Counted from the first letter of the stretch, positions 27,701 through 42,300 are shown. The stretch: 64,000 nt of DNA from Trichobilharzia regenti (GCA_944472135.2 OX235270.1:73603168-73667167), one strand, 5' to 3'. Notes: generated by a model from the sequence alone, not told the origin. Made by a program: numbers and translations.

Positions 27701-30322
27701 ACAAATGGGAGGGAATAAAGGAAACTGTAAAACTGAAGTTGTGTGTTTATAAATGATATGATTATGAACAATAAAATTGTATTCTAAACGTCATCGAGTA
27801 AAATAATAATGTTTTACTGTGTGATATATCTGATGAACAAATCAATAATGAGTTGCATGCTATTGCGGTGCCCAAGTTTTACACATATTAATTCAGGTTA
27901 GACCACTGACTGATGTCAGTTAGAGAACCACTGAAAACCAGGGAGTACTGGACAGCTGTTTCATCCTGGCTTGGGACTCATTGGTAGTACGTACACACTA
28001 GAATTTGAAACCAGAACATTCCGGTTACAAGACAAGCTCGTATACCATTCAGCCACTGGGATACGATCAAGTGGCTTATGAATTCTGATTTCTACCTATT
28101 CGTGGTTTCAACATAACTGGCACCAGCCAATGTTACTGGTGAGCACTTGTCCTCACTCGTGACAGGATGGATCTCACTGATCACGACTTCTCACTAGAAC
28201 TGCAAGCAACTTCGTACTGTGGCCAGTCACAAACGAGCATCAGATTAATTTTTCAAGAATTAGTTCGTAGGGATTTTATTTGTTTTAGGTTAGAATTTAT
28301 GGACCAGTGAACCGGGTCCCAGTGGCTGAATGGCATACGAGCTTACCCTGTAATCAGAATGTCCTGGATTTGAATCCCAGTGTGTGCGTACTGTCGATGA
28401 GTCTCGAACTAGGACGAAACAGCTGTCGCGTATTCACTGGCTCTCAATGGTTTTCTAACTGATATCCATCAGTCCAACCTACAACAAACAGATTCCCTAC
28501 AAACTGATTCTCTTAGACATATAAGCTTTCAAACATCACTAAACTCAAGCTTCTATAATATTTCTCAGTTACACTAAGATACTGTAGAAATTCTAGTTGC
28601 ATTGCCACTAGGCTTATGATGATCATTCCTGATGGTTGAAATCTCATAAACTTCAGCTGAATGCAAAAATATACCATTAAAATGATATCAAACTTGTGTT
28701 GAATTGTTTACACACAAATCACACAAAAAATGAATTCACTGACTGTTATTTGAAGTTCGCATTGTAATAATTTTTTCTTAGGTGAAAGCTAGCGATAGAA
28801 TTCCTTATTCCGAATGGAATCCATTTGGAGCCTAGGTTGGATATTATTATTCCCCCTTAATATCAAGTTGAACATTTTTGTCCTGTTCCCTGAAGTCCTC
28901 TTTAGCTAGATCTACAATTACCCAAAGGCTCTCGTCCCTTCATCCGACCTCTCCCATGTTACTCTCGGACTCCCAACTCGTTGCTTCCCACTTAGGCTCC
29001 AATCGTGAGCCCGGGTATAAATGACACAACACGGTCTCCTCAGCATGTCCTATCCATCTCTTTTCTCGTTGGCATATTTGTTGAGCTGTCGGTTCGTGAT
29101 TGGTTCATTCCCAGAGATTTTCGTTGTTTATCCTTTCTGGCCATCTGATCTTCGATATGGAACGAAGTAAACTGTTGTTGAAAGTTCGAAACCTGTTAGA
29201 AATGCGTTTCGTGATACGCCGTTGCTGAAACAGATAGGGGAAATGGCTTAATATTGGTGTTGACAATCTGAATTTTGTCGTTTGTGTTGATTGTAGAAGA
29301 TTTCTAAACTGATTTCAGAATGATGAACGTCTGTCCTACATTTCCCACAATAGTTTTGAAATGATCGTTGGTGCCGACTGTAGTCGAAACAGTGGCACCA
29401 GTGGTGAAGAAAGTGACCCCTTTCAAATTTGTTCCGTTGATAGTAATTGGTTCTTGTTGATGTTGTTGTTTGGCAGGTATCTTCATCGCCCTTTACTTTC
29501 TCTATGTTCATCTGAAGTCCTGTCTTTGCCGTTTCCTCTGTCAAATTGTTGCTTCTTGCCTGTAAGTCCTTAAGTTTGTGAGACATTAGACAAATTATCA
29601 TCTCGCTCCTCATAATCTGTCGCATGATCCGGTACACCGCAATTAGGAATATCATTGGTGGTAATAGGCAGTCTTGTGTTACTCCTGTTTTCACTTTAAA
29701 GGCTTCGCTGAGCTTTCTGTCATCTTACTTATATCGATAGATAACATATTTAGCTAAATTACTCCTACAACATATTATGCAGGTTGTACACCTATAGAAA
29801 AACCTATGAGATCACAAGTTATTGCGGCTATTTGAACCAGGATGCGACTCATAAAATGTGAGGCAAATTTAATGATGTGACAATACTTGTAAAATCCAGT
29901 CCACATCTTTTGCTGTTCACTTTTATCAGTGTTCATTAAAGGCGATGACCAATCTATTAGGTCTAATGACAACGAAATTTTCCGTTTACAAGCAGTTTTA
30001 TATGTATAAGGCCTCTTCGTGGTCATTTAGTCAAACCCCAGAGTATCAGATTATAGTTCAACTTTTCAGCTACCTTATTATCATCTGGTTCTATTTAGTT
30101 TTGACTCTTTTTAAGCTGTTGTCAAAATCACTGCATTAATTTGTTTCAATTGATGAGCCAAAACACTAACCATGAAATCTCCCAGCTTTAAGAATATTGT
30201 TGTTTCTGTGTAAATTCATTGAGTTACTTTATTTGTCAAATGGTAATACTGACAAGTGTTTTCTAGTTATAGGATGTATTTTCGATACTTAGTTCAATAC
30301 TAGTCCCTTAAAATTTTTACGC

Positions 30323-30365
<43 letters not shown>

Positions 30366-31097
30366 GTCTTTTTCCAATCTAAATACTTTTTAGGTCTCGC
30401 ATAACACCAATGCAAATGATGAGAATGTCGTCACAAGTCAACAGTCGGAGTGAGTAACTATTTTTTTGTACATTTTATGAGTATTAACATTACATGGTTA
30501 GAATATACGTGCAGTTTCACCGATTAACAACAGTGGGTAGATTATTATCTGGCTCATAGAATCGTGTACTTCGTTTACGTATCGTATAGCTAATAAGTTA
30601 TGTTTAGACCATTAGTTAAGTTTAGACCATTTTCTAATTTGTATAGCAAACTATGTGGTGACTTGTCTGAAGACTTTGAATAGGAAGAGAATACATAAAG
30701 CAACTATAATTGAAGAATATAATAAAATACGTCACATACTTAACATGGAAAGTTTCTTTGACCATAAAATACCTAAGTGAATCGGGCTTGAAAACTGTAC
30801 GCTTGTGAAAGCATTGTATACATGACATACTATTGTAACAATAGAGGGTAAGACACGAAGGCCAAGGTGTACTTTGGATTGATCAAACCTCTGTTTATAC
30901 ACATATAGTTTGTATTCGTTAACCAATCACTGAGCGTGTGATTTTAGTTTACGTTAAACGACGTAAAATAGAATGTTCAAATATGCATAGTATTCTGTTG
31001 CTAACGCTGTACTGAACTGTGGGAATATGTGAGAATCATGTTCCGTTGGTACAAATTGTCTGTATCACACCACTACACTAGGGTTTTATAAATGTGT

Positions 31098-31143
<46 letters not shown>

Positions 31144-33278
31144 TGCATGATTCCACACTGTATTTTTGGTACAAGTATGGAATTTTCAGCATGGATATCG
31201 GTAGCCCAAATTTTGCAGGCCGACCATAGATATCAGGTGTGCGTCGGCAGGGGATCGAACCTCGGACCATGTGTATGGTCGGCAAGAGTCCTAACCACTG
31301 TGCCACTCGATGTACAGTGACTAGTATCCGTCCGTGCATCACAATAACGTTTCTGAGGTCTGAAAAATCTTGCAAATTAACGGTTTTAATGCAATAGAGG
31401 AGATTTGCAGCTCGTCAATTAAACCAACCACCTCAGAAAACATAACTAATTGCAAATACTTTAATGTGTTATTGAAACCGGTAGTAATCTGGAGATTTCA
31501 CTGTGTTGTATTTCCTGGATAGTGGTGCAAATGTAATTAACTCTTCAGGTGCCTCGTCTGGAGTTTGATCAGCTGACTATTCTTAAGTCTTCTTCTTCTA
31601 TACGCATACTGACATTGTCCACCACATACCTAAACTTCTGAGTTTGTAATTTATTGTTATTAAAGCAATTTTCACCTGTCGTCTTCACATCAATCTCGTA
31701 ATGCATATGCGTGATATAGGAATATCGTGTAAAGTACGCCTTCAGAATATTAGAGAGAAAGCAAACAAAAAGTTCAGCAGAGTTATCTTTTCGGTGATTC
31801 CATTCTTAACAGTTGTACAATCGCATTAATACACTACATCGGTGTCACAGTGGTTACAACTCTCACCGACCATGCACACGGTCTGGGGTTCGATCCCTTG
31901 ACGACTCACACCCGATATAAATGGTCGGCCTGCGAAATTTCGGCTACCGATATCCATGCTGAAAATTCCATATTTCTTCCAAAAATACAGTGTGGAATCA
32001 AGTTGTAACGAGAAATAATTAAAAAATACACAGGTTACAATTATTATTTAATTCGAGATAATAACGAAGGAGACTAAAGGGTGATAATTTTCAACTTGAT
32101 ATGAAAGTCCGAAGGTATGAATATGGATTATGAGGGGCTCAGAAAGAAAATTACACCGGATTAGAGAAATGGTTTTTTTTTAATATTGAGGAAAAAGTGT
32201 GGGGTGGGGTGGGGGGAGAGAAAAACACAACAAAGAAACGAGAACTATGGAGTATGATGTTTCCGAAAAGATATCTTTGTTGAACTTATTGTTCTTTTCT
32301 TTCTAATGTAGAAATATATTTAAGGAATTCAGCTACTACCTGCATAGCAGTTGGAATACATATTTTTCACTTTTGTGTGGTGAATAAATTCTTCGCTTTC
32401 TGCTTTTTTGCCCACATGTGAACATTGTTCATTGGGAAAAAGTAGGACGTAATGTAATAGCTTGTACCATGTTCACTCTCCATTATTCTTATCGCCACTT
32501 GCATTAACTACTTCTACCTTCCTTAACATTGTTGTTCTCATTGTTCCTATTATCCGTGTGTTTTAGTGTATTTGACGTATGATTCACTCACAAGTCATCG
32601 TCATTGATGACGATTTTTAGACATAAAAAGGCATGTCCGTTAAAGTGAGGCGTCAGGATAATCTGACTAAAAACAGTACTGCTCATCTGAGTCCTTTAAT
32701 GATGGTCTGCAAGACACTTGTTACGTTCTTCTTTAGACTAGTTGGCGATGTATGTATAATTCCCAGTGCTCGTATTTAATTTTCAGCTGCAAGCTACATC
32801 GAAGGTGCTATAGATAATGTTTGTACCATTTGTATGTTTAAATCTTACTAACCCATACTCCACCTACGGATGGATTTAGGGGGAGTTATCCAAAAATAAA
32901 TAAGCAGAAGCTTTTCGTAAGTCAAGCAGCTATATGTTAAAATTCAAACCTGACTTAAGTCAGTGTGAGGGGCCCAGCATGTTTATGTAGCGAGTGGGCT
33001 TGTAATTCCGCATAGTCCTATGGGTCGTTGAGGGGACACTGCATAAAATAGTATATCATCCTTTCTCACGAATCATGTGATTTATCTTGTGATGGAGTTA
33101 CTAGGTGGATCAGTCTATCATTTCTCACGCATATTGTAATTTAGTGTGTGATCAATTCATCGTCTCCTGTCTCACCTTGTTCTATGTCGGATCACCAACC
33201 AATCAGAATATACATTTCCAGTATCACAGTAACAGTCCTCTCTCACAGTTGTCAACCGACTCTATCATGGTAAATTAA

Positions 33279-33320
<42 letters not shown>

Positions 33321-36300
33321 CAATCAAAGGCCAGACTTTGTCTTTTGATATTTGCATGGCTCAGTGGATCGGAAGGTACAAAAGACAAATAGATGTATTA
33401 GCGTACAAGTCGAGTTCATTACCGTGATAGGTAATTTATAGGCGCAGACACAACATAGTAGCAATGGATTTATTCAGTTCACTTCAGTTATAACATACGG
33501 AATTTCATATCAGTAGGAGTTTTGCTAATTTTTACAGCAGTTATTTACAGGTGAAAGACTTTCTAATAGAATTTTCCTTGCATTCATTTACTCTAAATGT
33601 GGTGTATTACCGACTGGGTTCATACTGTCTTTATTAATTGTTACAATTTCGCTAAACTATCTTTATTCCTGTCTGTATTTAGTGTTTTATTACTTCTTAT
33701 CAATCTATTTTTATGCTGTGTTCTTGGTTTTAGTCAAGATTCATTGATGTCTGATAATCATCAGCCTGAGACGGAATCCGTCAACATTGTGTCGGAATAT
33801 CCTCTGTCGGCTGCAGTGAACGATAATAATTCAGTTAATTCGGATACCGTGTCATTTACTTCCATAGAAACACCAAGTACTGAGAACTTTCAAGGTGCTT
33901 TCCCTGATGCATCTCTTACAGTGAACCATGAATTATCCAAAACGTGAGTTTTCATTACATTATTAATAGCGTAAAATTACAACTTTTCAAAAAATAGACT
34001 AATTTATTTTTTTTCTGGAAGTACAAATAATAGTATTCACTTTATTCCAAGCAGCAATTTTTTTATAGAACGGAACTTTCAGCGTTTGTACATATTCTGA
34101 CAATACAAGGAGAAATTTACGAATAAGGAGGATTTTTGGTATCAGACAAAATTACTTGAGATAACTCTTTCCAAGATTTGAAATTCCTATCAACAGCGAT
34201 GTGGATTAGCTCAGCCAAAGACACACCGCTATCCCTTCTTACAGCATTCACTGCTATACATAATATGATGTAAAGAGATTGAGTTACAAGTAAAAAAATT
34301 GGGCACTGTGGTGGTAAAGCATAACTCCATTATAGATAAGATTTTACTTTGAATAAATAACACAGTGTTATATAGAGTAATATTAACTGATGACTTCACT
34401 TAAACAAGTTGTTTGAGTACCTTGATATGACTTTGAGTGGCGATAGTTTGTGCTCGAAACGCCATCAGTGAATATTACTGTACAACACTGTGTGATTTAT
34501 TCAAAATAAAATCTTATCTATAATGGTGTTTGGGTTATACCAGAAAGTCTCAGCTTCCTTTTTTAATAAGTCAACAGGTACAAATCGGTAAAGTTATTGG
34601 CGTTCGTCTTCTCTTCTGTTTCCCGTCTTGTGTATGATACTTTTCATTACAAGTTAGTTGTCTTAAATGTTGTTAATAAGTCAGTCAGTACCTTTGCGTC
34701 TTACTTGCAAAATTTCCTGCTTTACAACTGATTATTGACTCCAACGGCAGATATAACCAGGTTGCGAAAACTCATTGTTTTATGAATGTTGAAAAGTAAG
34801 AATCTTAGGTCTTGCAGAATATCCTACTGACTGATTTCCAACATCATCCATTGTCGGACAATGAATTGTCATGAAGTAATCAATGTTATCACAGAATGTT
34901 ATTCTTGATAGGGCTTGTAAGAATTAGACACTTGTTTCATTTTAGTCCACCTTTATGAGTACAATTTCTAGAGAATTTCGTTTGTTGTTAACAAACCCAT
35001 TAAGCCTTTAACTGTTGGTTTAGGCCACTATGTAAAGGGGAGCTGACTGCTTGGCTGACTGAAGTCCTCAGCCGATAGCTGCTACCTTTACATAATGGTC
35101 GGGCTTGCATATCGAAATGATCCAGCAAGCTACACTGACTGGAAATAATGTTCCTGCAAGTTTTGCCTTTTCAGGAAGATTGTTAGGATAGTAATTAGAG
35201 TAAAAGCAGTTACCGAAAAACTATAAGTATTTTTTCACACTATGCTGGGGGGTCTGTGGGCGAAGTCGTACTGCTGGGGAACAGGGGTGTAATAGCAGTG
35301 AGGCGTTTCCCTCAGATGACTAGCATACCAACCAGGTATTCTGTCTCTCCACTCTGGAGGGAGGGGATTAGAAAAGGTCGACTCCAACAATTGTGCATTC
35401 CGACTCATCCTCCGGTGGTCCGTAAAGGGTGGTAAGTTTACTAATACGGAACCAATTGAAGAAACTCGTTCATACAGGCCATGTGTGACCGGACTCAAAC
35501 AGTTGCCCCCTGGGCTATGCAGTTACGCATCATTATGCTTTTGTTTCAGTTAACCGGCGTCGGTGGTATAACGGTTAGCACGCTCGCCGACCATGCATAT
35601 GGTCCGGGTTCGATCCCCGGCCGGCGCACTCCTTTACCTCACTGAGCCAGAAATAATGCTGGTAAGAGGAAAGGTTGGGCATGAGGCTAGCGACCCCATC
35701 CTGTAAAAATTAAACACTGCTACAGAAACTTCAAGCCACTAGCTTGGAGCCCTATGTTCCACTGGGAACGTGAAGGAAAAAAAAAAAAAAAAAAAAATTC
35801 AGTTAACCGAAGAATCAATCAACTTCCACGTTCCGGGCAACCGGGAAGTAACAACCGCCCACTCACTTCCTGTAGCACACGAAGCCTTCCTGAGTATCAT
35901 TCCCCCCAACGCACATCACCTTCCTCATCTTACTTCCCTACTCGAGTCAGTAATATTCTTCAGGCTAATGAGTCATCTTCACTTCACTCTGTGACCACAA
36001 ACAACGATGACAGCCACAGAAAACACCTCCGACAACCTCTTAAAGCCACGCCGCCAACTTCATAAAGGAGCATTCAACGTCAGAACCCTCTGCCAAATTA
36101 GACAACACGCATCACTAGCGAGAACCCTAGCATTTCGAGCCATGGGTGTATGTTGCGTTTCGGAGACATGCATACAAGACCCGAGTGTGGTCATTCACTT
36201 AACGTCACCCGACCAACAGGTGAATCTGCGAAATTCACTTTAAGAGTGTTAGAAGACCCCTCAGCTAGTTCGCGAGGACTCGCAGGTGTAGGGATAGCAT

Positions 36301-39300
36301 TAAGTGTTATGGCAGGAAAACCACTTCTTGACTGTATCCTAGTAGATGAAGGTATGTGTTTGGTCCGTCTGAACGGGTCTGTTAGAAGAAGGAATGACAG
36401 TGTTACCCGTCGTTGGCCTTTTATAGCCTCCGCTTACACCCAACAGACTGCAGTTCGGATGAACTAAAGGGTGACTTCTACCAGAAACTGTCTGATTTGC
36501 TGAATAAAGCAAAAGGCTCAGATATAGTTGTTGTAGCAGGTGACTTCAATTCAAAGTGAGGAAGTTGTGCCAGACTAAGAAGTATGTAGGTGGTACGTAT
36601 GGAGTTCTCTGCTGACGAACCGACAACGTTGACTGTCTTCTACAGTTCTGTTGAGATAATCACTTGTTCCTATTCAAAATTAACTTTAGGAACAAAGACA
36701 GACATTGGGTAACCTGGCGATTTCCATCACGAAATCAACGTTAGACTCGAATAGACCACATAGCGATAGGGTATCGTTGAGGAGGGTCAGTAGAAGACTA
36801 CCACCCCTTCTGGAATACGTGCCTAGACTCCGATCACTCCCTGGTTCGCTCACATTTATGCCTCCTTACGATTGAACGGACGTAAAATATTGTTGGAAGC
36901 GAAGCCGTTACGTCCCCAACTAGATCGAAACACTGAGTCCCTATTTGAGGAAGAAATAGCGAGACGAGTATCTGAGGTGAACAGAAGACTCCTCCTGTGG
37001 AAACCTTGCACGGTATACAGTTATTTGTGGACGCAGCTGTAAAGGCTAGTATTTACTTTAACCCTAACCTTAAAGCGAGAGTTAGTAAGAGTGAGTGGAT
37101 TTCTACTACCTCATCCAAACCGGTAGATGCAAGAAGACTGATTCTGGTGAGTTCCGAATATGATGAGGAGCGAGAGCTGCTCAGACGCAAACTAACCAGA
37201 AGTCTTCGTAACGACCGTGAACAGTGGTGGGCGGTAAAACGAAATCGAAAGAGATGGAGAATGTGTGGGCTGTTGGTAACACCAGACAGCTGTTTAGACT
37301 TATGAGGGAAACAGATGGCAAAAGGCAAATGATGAGTGGAACAGTCTCTGAGAAATTTCACAGATTGATATCAATGTGTGAGAAAAGTGGCACCATAGTT
37401 AGCTCTCAGGATAGACGACTAGAACGTTATAAAGAAGACTTCGAGGAGCAATTTAGTAGGCCTACGGGCACGTTGGACTTACCCAGCGCCCAACACTTCC
37501 CTGAATGGGGTATAGACCGAGGTCCTCCGTCCCTAACTGAGGTTACAAAAGCTATGACTAATGTGAGATGAGGAAAAGCAGTGGGGCCTGATGGAATGAC
37601 TCCAGTGTTATTAAGGATGGCTGCATCAACTAATATATTAAGGCAGCATCTGAGAATCAGAGGGGGTCCCGTTGGGTTGGTGTAAGTCATTGGTTATCCC
37701 GATATTCATGAAGGGAGACAAGTCTTCCTGTGATAGTTACAGGGGGGATTAGCTTGACTAGTATGCTGTCTAAAGTTCTAGGCTCAATAATGATGAGTGG
37801 ACTAAGTGGTGCTCGGAGAAAAATCACGAGAGAACGAGACAAGCTTTTGTTCAGAAAGAAGGTGTATTGATCATATCCTCATCCTTGGGCATATTCTGGA
37901 CATAGGGATATACCTGACGGTGTCCAGCGATCGTCATATTTCTTGACGTGAAAGTGGAATTCGATTCCGTCGACTGGGAGGTGTAGTAAGGCGATGTTTT
38001 GTTGTGAAGGGAATGTCGAGAAAATACATTGCACTGATCACGGAACTCTACTCGAACTCGTGAAGCTAGATGAGAGCTTACGGCGAGTTGTCATCTGAAG
38101 TGGTGACAACTAGTGATGTCCACTGTCTCCATTTCTGTTTAATTTCATCACAGAGATAGTAATGGAATTGCCCCTAACTGACTTCAGGGATTGAGGGATT
38201 GAATTGTTACCATCACCGTCAGGGAATAATAGTCACGTTGAGTTATAATATGGAGATGATATAGTCCTGCTCCGATGTGAAGACGCTGACAAAATGCAGA
38301 GTGTTCTGAAGACCTTGAGCTGAGCAGAAATCTTCGAATGTTTGGCAGGCAGTCAGGCGATTCACTCCTGCTGTCAGATGTAAGTTGATGCCACAGGACT
38401 ATGCTACGTCGATTCATTCCTAGCTGAGAGATAGGGAATGAAGTGGTGACTGAGCGTGTTGACCACTTCACTTATTTGGGAAGTTGTATCAGTCCAGGCA
38501 GTTTCATTGGGCTGATCGCTGACAAAATCTCAGAAAGGTTACGGATGGCGTGTTTGGTATGTGCCTGCCAACTCACGCGATCTCTGGTGTAGACGTGATA
38601 TCTGGTTGGCTATTGATCAAAGGGTGTGTGTACGGCTCAGTCGTTCGCTCTGTCCACCTTTATGGCCGTGAGTGAGACATGGCCATTGAAAGTGGAAGTC
38701 ATAAAAAGCCCGGCCAGCTGTAAATGAGCATAGGTGACTGCATTCTACCTTCCATGTTAAGTGGTAAAGTTAAGTGAGGAATATTGAGATTAGGCTTCGG
38801 TTGATTGGTAGGTAAGGAGGGGAAATCAATGGATGAGGCTGTGAAGTTACACCGATTGAGATGGTTGGGACATGTGTTACGTATGCTTAGGCATCGCCTT
38901 CTTCGACGTGCAATGTTAGTTGAATTATGTGAATGTCTTCTTAAATTTTTCATATCATTTATTTTCATTCAGTTTGTTTTACTGTCTGAATGTAGCCGGA
39001 GGTAGCGTTCGTTGTCCCAAAAGTCGTAATTGCTACCTGTTTTTGGCTGCAATCTGTGAGAGATTAATAGTCCACAGAAGTCGTTTCTTTGAGCAGTCTC
39101 TTCTCTGTCACGTATTGAAAGCTCTTTAAATCCTGTATTTTAATGACATAATATTTATAGTGGAAATCTGTAAGATATCGTTTTCATCGTTATTATTATG
39201 ATTATTATTCATTCTTTGGCTGCTGAGTGGAACATAGAATTTCAGTAGGACATCTCTATCTTATTATTTTCTCCGTTTGTAACAACAGAAGACAAGGGCC

Positions 39301-42300
39301 GGCAACAGATCATTTTATTACGGAAATCAACACGTATTTATATATATTTCACATACGTTATTATTGCTTATTCAAGTAGACAAAAGCAGTGTTCTGATTG
39401 GTTGTTGCCGCAAGCTAAGCAGACAAGCGCAGTCTTCTGATTGGTTGTCTTCGAGATTTCTCGGAAAGTGGAGCCATCTATCTGCGAATCATATTTGCCC
39501 ACGTTTAAGTCTGCTGTGATTGGTTGTTGAATCAGCCTTGTTCATATTTTCTCACGGCCAATATAAGTGACCTAGACATTGATGTAGATTAATTTCTACC
39601 AATTGGCTAGCAGCCTGCTCTCACCACATGTTTGCATGAACTTATAAACTTAATCATGTTTATGTATTTTTTTCAAATAACAGGTCAAAAGAATCTGGAT
39701 GTGAAGATGTCAATCATGGGACGACAAGCTATCAAAGTCCTCTGGCTGAAACACCTACTTCAATGACTCCACCAATACGTATGCAGTCTTTTTACATTAA
39801 TTGTAATAATGATAGTGATTATCTGTCTCTGACTAAATGAGTTGAACCGACTTTTCCTAATCAGAATCTTTTTAATCGTACTATTAATGTTCCAGAACAA
39901 AATAAATTAGCAATAGTGTCCACCAATGCTACCTTTAAACTAAGAGGTGGGCCAACTGTCAGATGCTTGGGAGTAAATATTCGTGTTGATGTATGCCAGC
40001 TAGTCCACAATGTTTTTGGTTGGCAGTCTGATTATCCTTTTCTGGAACTTCATTTTGTTGATCTCGCTCATAATGGTTTATCTACTTCTGAGACAAAGAT
40101 TTATATCTTTGTCTAGTATTACTGTATAACAGCTCCACATGCTAAAATCTACATCAAAACGGAAAGGAGTAGTGACTCAAGGATAAAGGTTTCACTGAGA
40201 TAACTTTCTGTCTACTAATTATTTGAGAGACCAGGTGGTATTAATAGTGTTCTTGTGACATTTTTCTGTCATAGTTGAATGTTTTACTAGAAATACAATC
40301 GGTAGTACGGATAAATTTTATCAATCGGGTGAGTATATTTGTCGAAAATATATGCAGTTAGTTAAATGGCTGAATGTGTTGTCTACTTCACTTATTGTGG
40401 AACTTACATCAACCCCAATGGATTAGTTGCTGGTAAATTCTCACCGAGAATACAAACGGTACGCTTGGTGCTTGCGAACTTCCATCATTCCGTTCACTAT
40501 CAAAGGGTGTATTTTGCTACAAAGTACATCACTGTTTTCAACTGTACGACCAGACAAAGATGGAATTTTTGAAAACACTAGCGGCTTTCTACCATCGGTA
40601 TCTCTGATGAATTCATCGCTTCCGGTTAGTCTAGATGATAGTGATAATTAGTGTAGACGTAATGTTAGGTAATTCGGAAAACTCACTCGATAAACTTGTG
40701 TAACTCCAGTAGCTAAAGTAAACATTTTTCACCAGCAACTATGACTGGAATCAGATTAGAGTGGAATCATGGGGAAAATTCATGGCATTCACTGCCTTTT
40801 TAAAGCTACTTAGGGAGGGAAGTAAAAAAAAATATTAAGAATCGATTGTTGAAGACTCTGTGGTATTGTTCAGAATCGTTCGCAAACGTTTCCGATTTTC
40901 ACTATCTTCAGGATTCTAAAAATAACCATTAAACTGTGGTAAAAATTCCAACTTGGAACAGTGTAGTTTCCGAATCGCGATTTTGATCCACTAATTTTCC
41001 TTCCACCTATTATCTCTCCTTTTTTAAAATTCTTTTTCACAAAAAATTTATTACCTTTATTTTCTGATTGCTTTTCTAAAATGTGGTAACTTTTACTAAT
41101 TCTCCTTACTGCCATTCCCCACCTTGTTAAGTTCAAACTGTTGTGACCACTCATTGTATTAGACAGCACATAGGCTATCAGAAGACATGGATATGCCAAA
41201 AGGTTTATTTGTATTTATAATTTACGTTTTGTAAGTTTAACCTTTCGGAACATTCAGTTTTGTAAACCGTCCACTGTTTTGATTTTTATGAGAAGCATAA
41301 CTATTGCAGAGAAGCGTGTGGTCTCCTACTTTTTAACATGGAGTAAATGATGAATAGATTGTGTTCACTAGGTCACTATCGATTCTTTATTACTACCACT
41401 CGTAACATAGTTCTATGGTTTAATACAGTCTTGGCGTGTATTCATTACATTTATTTATTGCTTATTTTTACAATGAAGCAAAAAAAGTCATTCAAATGCA
41501 TGACAAATCACCAGTCCATGAAGTATATACAACTATTGGACTGCATAGCGTCAGCAGCATGAGTAAGAATTACTAAGAGTTGATGCATTCTAGGCTAAAG
41601 ATTCCTATGATGTAAATAAATATTGACTACGCCTTATCAGATAATTTTAGTCACAATGAGTCCAACAGTCTTGACTGATATATCGATGAGATAAAGAAAG
41701 TCCTTCATATTTCGATCAGGATACAATTCCAGCCTCAAAAACTTGTATGACAACTAAAATACAAAGTTATACAACATTTTAAGGATTAGTGTATCTGTCT
41801 CAAGGAAAACAGAATTTTATATTTTTTGTACAGACCTTCTTCATTTCTGTGTTCTTCTTACATGCACATGCAGTTATATACACTTTCATCATACGCCTAG
41901 CGTATACACAACAATTTCAATCGATGTCTTATTTGTGACACACGCAGTGTGTGGATTTTAAACGACAACCAGTCAATTAACACAGCTTGTCTGTTGATAT
42001 TGTATTTGTATCTCTTTATCTATCTACATATATGTATTACCTACCAAGTCTACTACATCTAGGTTGCATATGATTTGTGCAAACAGAGGAGATAGTTGTT
42101 AATTCATGTGGAAGACTAAAGTAACTATCTATGACTGCAGTCTTATCATTGAAAAAAAGAATGAAAATCTACCTTCAATTAGCAAAGCTTCTCAGTGATC
42201 TTTAACGTATCATCTGAAATTATTTATTCTTACTTTGAAACATTATTCAATCGAATTTTTCGCTTTATTGTAGATCTGAATATATTTCGTTTTGTGTCTT

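Larger units (their letters stand above)
28510..30393 (+). other. EDC4 intron segment
   Basis: Includes an RTE fragment at 28843-29715 and an AT microsatellite at 30325-30362. The rest (28510-28840, 29720-30320) holds nothing I can identify. Confidence 0.5.

Noticed and set aside
35557..35628. A functional tRNA gene
   Set aside because: Acceptor and T arms pair, but the D and anticodon arms are degenerate, and the segment continues into a SINE body with a poly-A tail.
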